Positions 35,028 through 46,900 of a stretch of 64,000 nt of DNA are shown in pieces. Both the position numbers and the translations under genes were made by a program. Within the stretch, counting starts at the first letter, position 1. Every line of letters begins with the position of its first letter. Origin of the DNA: Takakia lepidozioides (lineage: Eukaryota > Streptophyta > Takakiopsida > Takakiales > Takakiaceae); contig CM060731.1 in assembly GCA_030704615.1 (NCBI GenBank), positions 41,974,001-42,038,000 of the forward strand. Reading direction: 5' to 3'. Under the pieces are notes generated by a model, which did no database searches, was not told where the DNA came from, and worked only from the letters and a program-made list of their open reading frames with translations.

Positions 35028-38000
35028 GGAGAGAGTTTTTTGCATTTTCCAGGGCCTTTTGTGTAAAATTCGTGGTTTCTTACCTTCACTCCTTTCTTCT
35101 GTACTGATGTCATTCGCCAAGAGGCTTTGTCATGAAGTCTAGTCCAGACCTTGCCCAGACCTTTCTATTGTTTTTGAGCGAAGGTACTCATAAGACATTG
35201 AATTCTATACCCTATTTTTCTTCAGAAAGAGAGAGAAGAGTGGAATGATTTGCGAAAAAAACAGGTCTCTTCATTGTCATCATGACAGGTTTCTACTTGG
35301 AAATGAGCCTGCAAAGAATATTTTTTTTTGGGTAGGGAGGTGGTGCGGATGCTAGCGAGTATCACAAAAGGGCGGTGATTGTGGACACATCAAATGAGAT
35401 TGCAGGGGATGGTGACATCCCACATTCTGGCATTGGTTCGGCACGTCGTATGCAGGTGCCCAAAGTTGACATGCAGCATGAGGTGAATCACTGTTCCTTT
35501 TCTGTAGTTTTCTCTGCTGTGTCAGTCCATTTTCTGTCACTCACCCTTGAGAGAGGGAAGTAGCTTTGCTAGAATGAAGGAGGCCTGTGCACTGTCGTAA
35601 GCCCATTCAGCATTTTGTAGATGTTACATAGGTCCCCCCCCCCTTTTTTTTTCTGCTTTCTCCTTTCTCTGCACTCTCGCACTGGGATGGAGTGAGAACT
35701 GGAAAAATGCTCAAGGTGATTGTGTATACCTACCTGGGAAGTGAGTTTCAAGCTTTATGTCTCTGATGTCAGATTATGATAGAGGCTGTGGAGAATCACA
35801 TGCCTCAGACGATTGTGATTGATGAGATTGGCACGGAGTTGGAAGCCTTGGCTGCGGGCACAATAGCTCAGCGTGGGGTGCAGCTGGTTGGCACTGCACA
35901 TGGGATGACAGTCGAGAATCTCATAAAGAACCCCTCGCTTCAAATGTTGGCAGGTGGCATCCAGGTATGCACATTTGTATGGATGCAAAAATGCAGTATC
36001 TCAGAGGGGCTCGGGTTTTAGACCACCCCCTGACTGGCCAGATTACTTTGTAGTTGGGTCGACTGCATGGAACCTCCAATGTAGAATGCAGGACCACCTA
36101 AGTCTATGCATGTTTGTATGTTTTATGTGTGAGGATAGCTAATGTACAGGAGACACCAGCCATCATGGGTCATTTATCTCTGCCATGTTCCAAAGGTATC
36201 AGGAGACTAAAGTCTAATCTTACTGTTTATTCATGGATGGCGAATGAGAGCTCTGCTTTCAGGGGCCTGCACCTTTGCTCAAGTTTGAGATAGGGTCAAC
36301 TGTTGTTTTGGCAGGCTAAGACTGGTTTATAATTGTGCTGATAGACCCTGAGTTCCCTAGACAATATAGGGCCAACCATTGTCCGATGTGCCAACACATG
36401 CTACCTGAACTTCTCTTGAAAGCAGCTTCCGTGTGTTCAGTGCCCCCAACCCATCAGTTAACCCTTAACAGACCTCATTTACCACCTAGAGATTCAGGTG
36501 GGTTACAGAGTTAGTGTACATTAGTGTCCAGAGAATGTACTAGTGAGACGATGGTTGTGGTCATTGGTGTCCAGAGAGAAAGATAAAAACAAATTTATCA
36601 TTACATCCATGGAAGGTCCAAGGGATCAGAAGCGTAAGGGGCAACAAAATGCGGTGGTAGCAAGCTGATCCATTGGAGGAGGGTGATGGTTGTGAATATG
36701 GCCTCATAGAGGGAGGAAAAGCTGTCGATGCATGTGTACACTCAAAAGAGAAAGACGGAGGGCTTACTCATTTGGTAGGTGGTATGGGTGTGGGATTGGA
36801 GGTGGTCTGAAGAGTGTGACACTCGGCGACGATGAGGCACGCAGACGAGGTGTGCAGAAGAGTGTGCTGGAGCGCCAGGGGCCCCCCACCTTCACAGCTG
36901 CGGTGGAAATGGTCTCACGCACAGAGTGGCGGGTGCATCGCAGTCTGGCAGCGACAGTTGACGCCCTGCTTGCTGGTCCTTTTCTCTCCTCTCCTCTGAT
37001 TTTCCTGCTGGTTTCCAACATGGTGAGCATTGTTTTTTGGCATACCTAGTTTTACAGACAGCAGTTGGGAGTAGATTGTGAGCATTAAACATTAAATGTC
37101 CTCCATTTTGGTCCAGTGATCCATTTTGGTCTTGCTGGTCCTGATTCATGAAGTTTCTCCCTCAAAGAAACTTGAGTGTGTTGTAGTGGTCCTCCCTTCC
37201 CTTCCGCTTCCTCCTCAAAAGGATATGACAGTAAAATGAACAGTGTGTTTGTTGCTATCTGCAGTTGTATGTCTGTCTATGTGGGTATATTCATATGGGT
37301 TGTTAAGCTTTTGTACATATGTGCTAATATATATTTCCATCACCTTTTATATTACGTTGTTGTCTATCTCCATGACAGGTCGGGCGCCTAAGGTGGAAGT
37401 CCGAAGGATGAGTGAGAGTGGGCAAGTTGTCGTAGGCAATAACACTGAGGTTGCCGAGCCCAGCTCCAGGTCTGGGTCTGGTAGCGCTGGGTCCAGCTCC
37501 GGATACCCAACAGACAGTGGGAGTGATGATGAGACAGATGAGGAGGAGGAGGAGGAGGAGGAAGCCGAGATTGGGGAAGGCAGCAAGGCTGGCCAGTCAT
37601 GGGAGCAGCGGGATGCTCCCCTTCTGCTGTATACGTACCAGGTAATTCCATTGATATTGCTTTCCTGACAATCACAGGTTACCCTCGTTTCTTCGATATA
37701 ATATCATCAGTAGTCAGGGTTGTTGATCTTCTGTCCAGCAGTGTTAGAGTCTCTGTAGTAGCGCCCCCCCCCATAACTCCGTCCTCTGACTATGTTGTTT
37801 GCAGCTGCTTCAGCATTTGGTTGATTTTGGAATTTTAATGTTGAGGCTAGTGTCAACAGGTAACAGAATCATCTCTGGAACAAGTGATGGAAGTGATGGG
37901 GCTGGAGAAAGCTGTTCAGGTCACTTACGATCGTGGTGCAGCTGATGCAGTACTGGCACTGCCCTCCAAACTCAAACAAAACTCATGGGTTCGGGGGATG

Positions 38001-39240
38001 GCCAAGTTTCGTCAACTGCCCATCTTTGCTATCAAGGTCAATGCGTGCATTCTTTTGCCTGGGACTGTACCGACACATTTGTATCCAAGCTCCAATTAGT
38101 AGGCTTGAGAGCTGAGTCCCATGTGACTGAAAACAAGCATGAGCTGTAGAGTTCTCCTGGAAATGGAGTGACTCAACGTACAGCCTTCTGTGCCACTGAA
38201 AGGTTGCCTGTCCAACAAAAGATGCAAGTGACTATCGGTAGCTCAGTTAGAGGTTTGGAGAAGTGTTATGTCATTTGGCTAGATTTAGATGTGTACAGTT
38301 CTTGATGAGCAAAAAAGACGGGTTTGGAGAAATTAGAAACTTGTACCTAGCATTCAATTTAATTAAGAGTCACTGTTTGACATTGCGTGAACCATGGCAG
38401 GCCAACACAATGGCTCAAATGGTGAGAGCTATGCGGGCAATTTTGGGCATGGAGTCACTGGCTGCCCACTCCCTTGTTTCATTAAGCAGGCCAAAAGGGG
38501 ATGAAGGCCGAAAATGGGAGACCGTCAACAGGAAGACAACATTGGAAGATGAGATTGATTCATTGGAGGTAGGTCACTCATTGAGCTACCTTCATATGCC
38601 ACATGCACTCCAGGAGCTTGGTTCAACTGCATGAAGGTCATTTAGGCAGCTGAACAGCTTTGAATTTCTGAATGATGAAGAGTGGTGGAAACAATAAGTA
38701 GTGCACTCCAGATACCAGCTAAAATACCAGGCTGCCTAGCTTTGTTCTTTCTGGATGCACATCTCTTGACTTAGGGAGTGAATGCTGATTCCACTCTGCA
38801 AGTAGGAGGAGAGTTACGTTACTGGGCTACTTGACTTCATCAGATAAGAAAGCAGAAGGTACAGTAGACTTACCTATGTGTTGCATCAACATGAAAGAGC
38901 TGCTGTCACATATTTACAGGAGGCAAGACTGGCCATGGAACAAATTGTCATTCCGAAGGGGCAACCGGTGGAGCTGCTCCCGAGATCTCCTGAAGTGATT
39001 GCCCTGCAAGTGAAATTGGCGGAAGGCTACCAACTAGCAACAGAGAAAGCTTTCTCTGAAATGAGTTTAAGGCTAAGAATTCTGCCCAGGCACATGAAGC
39101 ATGGAGATATCAATCCTAGCAGGAGCATTTCAGGAGAGCCTTTAGATGTTGAAGAAGACTTCGATTCAGAGGGGGAGGAGCTTGGGGTGTCTGTTACTGG
39201 GGGCACAAGTGTAAACAGGTTGCCCATTTTGCCTCAATAA
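33425..39240 (+). CDS. SPD1: SPD1-like AAA-type ATPase with C-terminal R3H-like domain (plastid development), frameshift in exon 3
   Basis: Nine exons: 33425-34051, 34391-34605, 35336-35482, 35773-35964, 36813-36975, 37379-37641, 37860-38036, 38401-38568 and 38920-39240. Together they encode about 758 residues. The Ser-rich N terminus could be a plastid transit peptide. Exon 2 holds Walker A (GPPGVGKTT). Exon 4 holds Walker B (TIVIDEIG) and [12 protein letters not shown]. Exon 5 holds [13 protein letters not shown]. Exon 6 is Ser-rich and acidic, with a run of about ten Glu. The last exon carries [11 protein letters not shown], typical of R3H ends in cyanobacterial and ycf45-type relatives. 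Arabidopsis SEEDLING PLASTID DEVELOPMENT 1 has the same layout. All junctions are in phase except inside exon 3: between RMLA and EYHKRAVIV a stretch (best fit four bases) is missing, shifting frame between Walker A and B. Confidence 0.87.
34964..35026. repeat. (GA)n microsatellite in SPD1-like intron 2
   Basis: About 31 GA units form an almost perfect dinucleotide run inside the intron between exons 2 and 3. Confidence 0.97.
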
Positions 39241-39888
39241 AAGAAATGAGGTGATCCTAGTTAGGTTCTTTGTTATGAATGTACATGATAATCAAATTCA
39301 TAAAGACCTATTAGTTCTGTTCTTTTTTGTAGTGCATCAAAAGAAAAGGTGTTAATGACTCCAAAACAAGAAACTAAAACCTAATGCTGCATAGGCACAC
39401 CCATCTCAAGACGGATCGCGTTAATGGCTGTCCCGTTAGAGCTCCCCACGTCCACAATCGACCAACGATCGTCCTTCCATTCGATGACAGCATGCTTCTG
39501 GGAGACTGGGATCTTTGATCTGATAATTGTTTTGGCGTGTACGTCCGACAGTCACCCGCTTGACCTTAGTGCAGTCAAAACTTGCGCCTTCATTCGGGCC
39601 ACGTGAATGGGAGCCTCTCGATGGCAAATGCTTACATGTACGCCTTATCACTATATCCCTCCCTACGCCTCTCCCTCCACGACTTCCTCTTTCTACCAAC
39701 CCCCTCTCCCTAGCCGCCCTTTGCCGTCAGAAGCCAAAGAACGAAGCTCTGTTTCCCGATTCTGTCATTTATTAGTCTGCTACTTTCTTCCTCTCTCTCA
39801 CACGTTCTCACTTCACCAGAGATCCAGCTGCGTGTCCGTCTTGTGTTGCTCCCTCAACGCTGAGCCGGAGCGCAGGGCCTCCGTTTCC
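39241..39888. other. Intergenic downstream of the SPD1-like gene
   Basis: An AATAAA polyadenylation-type signal overlaps the SPD1-like stop codon (39237-39242). No further gene is recognised. Pyrimidine-rich, low-complexity sequence follows. Confidence 0.45.
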
Positions 39889-40110
39889 CCGCCATAGCCC
39901 CAACTTCAAAATCTCAACACACTCCCGCGGCACTTCCGTGCGAAATTGTTCACCGTATTTTGGGGGTACTTACTTAGCATGCGTAGAAGAATACCGTATT
40001 TTGGGGGTACTTACTTAGTATGCGTAGAAGAATAAAGTATCCCAGTAGCACCTTTCATCCACGGTGGCCTCCTTAAGTTCAAGGAAGTTATTTTTTCCTT
40101 GTAATCGCTT
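39889..40110 (+). repeat. Dispersed repeat, inverted relative to the right end of the window, with internal duplication
   Basis: The sequence from cccgccatagcccc to ccttgtaatc matches the reverse complement of about 63800-63996. Inside it a 41-base unit (ccgtattttgggggtactta...) is tandemly duplicated at 39953-39993 and 39994-40034. The distant copy has only one unit. It may be part of an unclassified transposon. Confidence 0.8.
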
Positions 40111-40239
40111 TTGAAATCAAGTTTTAACCCCGCACATGTGGCACATGTGGATGGGTGTGGGCGTGAGAAAGAAATTGAGGGGAGAGAGAACACCAGCCAA
40201 AGTGCTGAAAATACGGGCTGTTGACGAAAGGAAAGTTAC

Positions 40240-43185
40240 CCATCAACAAATGAGTACTCTGTTTGCTTGCCCCTCCTCTCGGAGCAAAGAGTCATCAAAC
40301 TGCCTACGTATCTGCGGTGCAAGGACCCCCTCTGTGTTAACAGGGTCATGATGGAACAGACGGATGTGAGGTAAGAACAACAAGCAGCTCATCACAGCTC
40401 TTCCTCCAATGCAAAAGGAATGTACCTGGGAGTTGAACTATTGACAATGGATTGAGAGCAAAACACAAGGAGTTGCTTGAGTCTGCATGGCTTAATAATC
40501 CACTGCTTGAGGGACAAGCGGTTACTTGTTACAAAACCCTCTGTTATGCAAGTGAAGGGCTGCAACAAAACCCAAGGGAAACAGAGAGGAGCAAGGGGGC
40601 TTACTCACTGGGAGTGATAATGGTGGCCATCACTGTTGGTTCCCAGCACGTGAGAATTCGTTTCCCAGGATTTGATGGTAAAGCAACAGGATTCGTAATG
40701 TCCACCTTCCTACAAGAGACATTGCCAGTCAAACTTGTCATGGACTGGGCCATCTGCAACAATAACTATTACTCATTCCATAAAGCAGGGAGGACAGGCA
40801 AAGGTCTCTGCTCAACGTTTCAAATGCACAACGCAGTATGCAGCTGACATGGCATGATGTCATCCTCCATCCATGCCAATGTTTTACCCCTGCTCCCTCC
40901 ACTTAGGACTTTAGAGCATACTCTGGCTCCTGGACTGTAAAACTATCCCATGATGTCACAACCCTGAATTGGACAAAGAACCCAAGATTGGCCAATAAAA
41001 CAATCCCTAATTTGTTGTCGTTTCCAGCAAACCTATGATTTATGGATGTCCAACATAGAGGGCCGGTGTCCCTGAACAAGTATCATATGCGATAACCCCA
41101 AACCAACTGAGATCTTGAGAAAGCAGCTCAATAAGTCCACGATTCCCTTCCGTCTGCATATTCAAAGACATAGGGCACAGTTGGGGTGGTTGTAATCACT
41201 TGAGCTCCATATTCCTGGCCAAACCAGCACCGGTAGAATGCATGGTCAGATGGATAATTTGGAAGAGATCCGTCATGGATTGAGCGTACAGGAAGCCAGA
41301 AACTTCAGCACATATTTCTAATAAACTGAACCACCAACCACCAAGCTAGAGTGATGAAATGAGAGCAGATGAGTTGGCTAATTAAAGTCTAAAAGCTACA
41401 CTTTTACCTGCTCCAATCGCTGATGGAAAACATCCATGTGAAGAACGCACCTACACACATGGAAGCACGTCGAGATGTAACACATGCCCAAGTTGTCTAC
41501 TTCCATCGAAACTACCGGAATCCAATGCCCAACGCTCCACTACTTTCTTTCGCAACTGAAACACTTGCATCATTGCATGTCAATCGCTCAATGGCATGGC
41601 AGAGAGCGTCGTAGTCTGAACCATCAGCTGGATACACCCCAGCAAACACCATGTGCTTTGCTGATTTGAACCCTGTATATATCATCCTTACTGACTTTCA
41701 GCATCAATTCAAAAGGGCCTTCTAGTATGCAGGACTAAAAAATCAATGATACAACAAACGAGTCTCTAAGATCAGATGACAAGATATAATTCAGGAGTAG
41801 ATAGAATGAATGGTACCAGGAAGGGGTTCAACAACAGTGCGTGTGTGGTACAATGTGTCCCCAATGCATGCTTCCTTGGTGGTGCGCATGCCAGGAACTA
41901 CATACCTGCTGGCCAACCAAAAATCCATCCATGCACTTTTTGTTTCAAGCAGTCTCTCTAAAGCATCAATTTAAGTAACTTAGGGTGCACATCATCAGAA
42001 CTGAAGAAGGGACACCACAACTAAGTCAGTACTGAGTTTCTGGGAAGACTGGTACAAACTTGATATTTGCTGTCATCTTTCATCAGTAATCGGAATTGGA
42101 CTTACCCCACTTGCCCTGTCAAAAGTATCCTTGTAGGAGTGAGCTCGGGATGTAAAATACCAACGTCCATGACCTCGTAGCTTTGCCTGCTCGCAGCTGA
42201 CTCTATCTTGTCTCCCTTCTTTAGTATACCATCCACCACTGCCACATGACAAATCACCCCCTTGTATTCATCATAATAGGAGTCAAGAAGCAGCATCCGG
42301 AGGGGCGATGGGGCAATGCCTCTTGGGTGGGGAATTCGCTCTATCACTGCAGGCAACACTTTTCCGAGTCCTTCTCCGGTTTTGGCTGACGTAAGGAGCA
42401 CCTTCTGGGGGTCCAAATCAAACTTCAGCTGCGTTTTTACCCCCTCTGGATCAGCGGTAGGCTGGTCAATCTTGTTGATAACTGGAATGATCGCTAAACC
42501 TGCTTCAAATAAAAAATTGGCCACCGTCTGAGCTTGCACCCCTTGAGAAGCATCAACAAGGAGGAGGACACCTCCGGAAGCCGCCAGAGACCTTGAAACC
42601 TCGTAGCTGAAATCCACATGTCCTGGTGTGGGACATAGTCATAGAACATGGTCGCTGTCTGCGCTTTAACTGTGATTCCTCTCTCTCTTTCCACCTAAGC
42701 CCAAAGTTGCCAAATGAAAGCAAACCGTGAGGTGCATTTATGTGTGAAAACCCGGCAATGATCATTGACTACCGATAATCGGGGTTCTGGAATGGACATG
42801 CCAACAGTCAACAACAGGTTCTCCACAACCAATGGAAGCTTCTACACAACAAAAGAAGCTTCCGACGACTGTGATTTGCACTCCGAGAATGACCGGACAT
42901 TTCCTACTCCAACTGGGGCATGATGGGCGAACCCATCCGAAAATTTTCCAACAATGCCATGGCCAGAAGAGAAAATGGTGGTCAGTCTGGATTAAAATAG
43001 AACTTCGAAAATTTTGAGATCTCCCGGTCTGAGCAGGCCCATGCCCTATAGTTTCTACTGCGATCATACACATGGGAAGACCAAGAGATCAAAAAATTCA
43101 ACTTCAATTCTGCAGGTATACACCGGGAGGCAGAGTGGAACAACTGTGCAGCTCGTTTCGCACGTCGGTTAAAACACCCCACCAT
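40240..43185 (-). pseudogene. GUF1: GUF1/EF4 (LepA-type) mitochondrial translation GTPase, disrupted
   Basis: On the - strand an ATG at 43185 opens an Arg-rich, mitochondrial-presequence-like start (MVGCFNRRAKRAAQLFHSAS). Later exons match plant GUF1: 42694-42106 (ERERGITVKAQTATMF, TPGHVDFSYEVSRS, INKIDQPTADPE, SAKTGEGL), 41905-41817 (TTKEACIGDTLYH), 41672-41515 ([27 protein letters not shown]), 41450-41408 (HMDVFHQRLEQ), 41214-about 41150 (QVITTTPTVPYVFEY) and 40303-40240 (LCSERRGKQTEYSFVD). GUF1 is a ribosome-associated GTPase that remodels stalled or mispositioned ribosomes. The P-loop exon is not found. The residues before TPGHVD are missing with a frameshift; two residues are missing in two further places; about five are missing before LHMDVF. 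C-terminal exons were not found. Splice sites remain good, so decay is recent or the assembly is faulty. Confidence 0.82.
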
Positions 43186-43452
43186 GTCTGTCAGGGGCCG
43201 TGAGGAAGGGAAGGGAGGGTGAGATCGGGCACGGCATTGCACATTCAAAAACACAAGCACACGAGCAGGTTCTTTGATTCAGCCTGCTTGAATGCTATCA
43301 AAAGCATCCAGTTGTGCGGGGCTCATTAGTGGAAAGGGCCATCCTAGGGGTCATTGCAGACAGGCCCCTGGTATTACCGCTTGGGAACATGACCCAGTTG
43401 ATTCCCACCTTGATTGAACAAGAGAATGGCACAGAGCAAGCAGCAGTAGTAC

Positions 43453-43842
43453 ATGGAATTCATCAATAGCGGCAAGGAAGAGGCGCTGTTCATGGTCGTG
43501 CCATTGTCAACAACGTACAAAGCTATCGATGCAGTTCTTGTGGGATTTGGACGAGAGTCCAAGGGATGCCATTTGTATATAGCAGGCATGCAAGTGACCA
43601 TAGGTAAGCTCCCCAACCACCAGTACGACTGCAAGGTCTTCCTGAAGAAAGCTTGTACAAAATGGGTGCCTTCAGGGCTCAGCATGGAGGAAGACATTTC
43701 ATGGTCCATGAACTGGATCATCCCTGAAGTAGAGATGCCCAATTATCCTGGACAGTACACTAAGGAGAAGGATGGATCCATTGTTGCCTTTTCTGGCAAT
43801 TGTCCCTCTACGAAGTGCTTTTTCTTGCTGAAAGTGTGCTAG
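43453..43842 (+). CDS. Unrecognised open frame, 129 codons
   Basis: The frame lies between the GUF1 and WRAP53 genes and opposite to both. The protein has no motif, signal peptide or membrane segment I recognise. It could be a chance open frame or a transposon remnant. No upstream promoter feature was seen. Confidence 0.15.
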   Translation: MEFINSGKEEALFMVVPLSTTYKAIDAVLVGFGRESKGCHLYIAGMQVTIGKLPNHQYDCKVFLKKACTKWVPSGLSMEEDISWSMNWIIPEVEMPNYPGQYTKEKDGSIVAFSGNCPSTKCFFLLKVC

Positions 43843-43976
43843 AACCCCTGCCTGTTCTTCTCTTGCTTCACTAGACAGCAACATGGTTAAGCTTTCCACC
43901 ACTCACAAGTGACTACAATTTTAAGCTTTTTCCCTGAAACTACTGTAACCCAAAAAATGTCAACGAGAGCTGTACA

Positions 43977-46900
43977 CTAAATGTTTTGAGAGAGATCCGA
44001 GTATCCTTCCACCTCCATAGTGGCTGGGGAGGACTGCGACACAACTTCCCACACTGCAGGGAGTAAATTTGCATTGACATCTGGCTCTGGGGCAAGAGTG
44101 AGATCTGTTGTGATAACTTTCTCAGCATTTGTCTGCACAGACAAGGTATTGCAGGAGGTGATAGAACTGCTCTCCCAAGTGCATGAAAACTGCCACACTG
44201 ATGCACAGTTCTCTTGGTCTGCAAAGGCACAAGCGCAGGTTCAATTTAGCTTGCTAATAACAAGTAACTTAACTTTCATGCTAGTCCAAATCCATGAACA
44301 AAATGCGGGCCAACCATTGCAGACTTGATATCCAGGAAGCTTAATGATCTGGTTTCTCTTAAGATGCAATGCCCCCCTGAATAGCTTATTTCTGAAGTGA
44401 GTTGCAAGGATTACAACCAAACAAATTGTGTGATAGCATATCCAGACATGCTTTGAGCCTGCAAGAATATTCCAGGATAATTCACCTCTGCTTGGACAAA
44501 CAAACGAAACATCCTGGGCTTCCTCGTCGTCTGACGCTGAGCTAAATCGGCGGTGCCCTGAAGAGGTTGCTCCCAAAGGTAGCAATGGGTGAAACCCAAA
44601 ACCATTCACTGTGTCTGCAGTTTAAACCATCAAGCCCTTAGATAAGATAAATGTGGAATTGAATCAGTTGAAGCTTGCCAGAAAAACAAAAAAGAAAAAT
44701 TTGGATAAAAAGTGATATTAGTTTTTGGCTCAGAGCACCATGTGCAAAATCAGCATCTACTGCAAGTGAAAGAGCAGAGGTCCATAAAGACAGACATCTG
44801 AACATCAAAAACAGGGACCCACAACTGTGAAGCTGGTACAAAGTTGAGTGAAGAGTCCCTCATTGCACTTGAATGACATACCTGATGCTGCCTGAAAGCT
44901 ACTGACCCAATCCCCAGTTTGAAGGTCATAGATGTGTACGTATCCATCCTGTTCCAATGCATCCGTCACATTATAAATCCATTCTATTATGTTAAGACTT
45001 AGTTCTTCAATCAAGCTATGTCTATCAGATGATCCATCTAAACAAAGTGCAGAGTCCATAGCCAGAACGCTACAGTAAGTGAAGTTTAATGAGAACACAC
45101 AATTTGTGAAATTAGTGCAACCACAGCCACATCTCAAATCTATTGCAAGGTACAGGTATCAAGGCAACCTCTCGCTTTCTTTTGGGATGTCAATGGCAGC
45201 CCATACATCAATGGTAAATCCCCCTGTGAGCAGATTGTTTCTAGCAGCAGGGAAGGGCTATGGAAATCTCAGACTCATTGGCATCCAACCCAGTGGGCAG
45301 AAACCCCACCAACCTCTCCAGACTGCTGGTATCCTATGGTATTAGGTCGGGGCCTCTCTCCACTTCTTCATTAGAAGAGGAGAACAAGAAAACACATGTT
45401 TCTTTTCATGAAAACAAAAGAGCCCTGGCACCAGCTAATGAACTTGCATTCAATGAGTGCAGATCCACAGATCAACCAAGTGCAATGTAAGGGCTTTACC
45501 TGGCCCCCAGTACCCAGATGCCGCCCGCATGGCTCAATGTCAAATGCAATTCTCTGGTTTGTGTCTGAAGTTACTCTAGGCAACCTGCGCACCACAATCA
45601 ACACAGTACCTCTACTAAGACTTTCCAGATTTTCTCACTTTTAAAACACTTCTATAGACACCTGATGTTTCGTAAGTCGGTACTGGAGACTCAGAGACAG
45701 AAATGAAAGGATTGTTCTGGTTTGCGCCCTCCACAGGATGATGTTAATGCACACTGCAACCAGATCATAAATTTATAGCACTGATACTAGAACCTCTCCA
45801 CTACAATTCAACAAGGTGGATGAAGTAGACAGTCTGTAGTTCGCCAAGGGGGTATTGAACCCCACCGGACATAGCAAGAGTGCAAAGTCTCGTTAGAAGA
45901 TAGATCCAGTGTTGATTACAAGGTTGTCTCCACAAACTGGACAGTATAGTACTGCTAAAATAGCAACTCACACATCACCAGAAAGGAGAAGTTACTTGTA
46001 GACGGTGCCAGCTGTGTTCCGAATATCCCAACATAAAATGTTAGGGTCCTTCTCAACCAACCCACCCATCATGGTAGATGCAAGCGGTCAGCACAATTAT
46101 CATCAGAAATTGTACAAAGCAAGCTTTGACAATACGATAAAGAAACCTGCTATTGAGGCGAAGTCTTGGAATCAGAAGTCCTTGAAAACTGCTAACTACG
46201 TTAGAACACCGCACCCATCTGCTACTTTGGTATATCATAAAGAAAGTTCACTACTAGGTACACTGCTAATTTCTGTAACTAGGGTCCCCAAAAGTATGTT
46301 TACCAGTAACCACATGAGCACTGGAAGGAGAATGACTGGAGAAAGTAACGGCTCCTAAACATCCATCTAAAAATCTTGGACTGTCATAGATGGCAGCAAG
46401 AAAAGAAATTTGGATAAACACGACCATGTGAAACCTGATTTAAACGACACAACAGATAAGATGATACCTTACGACCACCTGTATATAGATAGTTGCCATC
46501 CTTGGAGAACATAACCTGCCATATTACAAATGATACCACCCAAACAAGCCACCATAAAAATGCAAGATCTATGTGTCTCTTTCTGCATCCTCCATCTTCT
46601 GTCACTTTCTTTGTCTAGATCCCTGTTGCAATCTCTCAGTCTGTCTAGAATTCACCCTATGAAAGACATAAGTTCCAAAACCCAGAGAGCCTCAGCACTA
46701 GTGGTAGCTCCCTCTGCACATTTCCTATCCTCATTACATTCTTTCTCTTGTGCCCCTTTGACACAGGGTTTGCAGTCACAAACTCTGGCAAGCAGCCTCA
46801 TCAGTAGACCTGCTGGTGCTTTTCAACCGGGGCCACTCTCAATCTGCCTTAGCCTGTCCGAACACTTTCAAACACACTGAGTTACCTACCTGAGTGACTC

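Noticed and set aside
40452-40847. 131-codon open frame on the + strand
   Set aside because: It lies opposite the GUF1 gene between two of its exons and has no recognisable motif.
45640-45700. Extra micro-exon (taccgacttacg...) in the WRAP53 gene
   Set aside because: It breaks phase; joining 46048-45996 directly to 45584-45500 keeps the frame and gives the expected family sequence.
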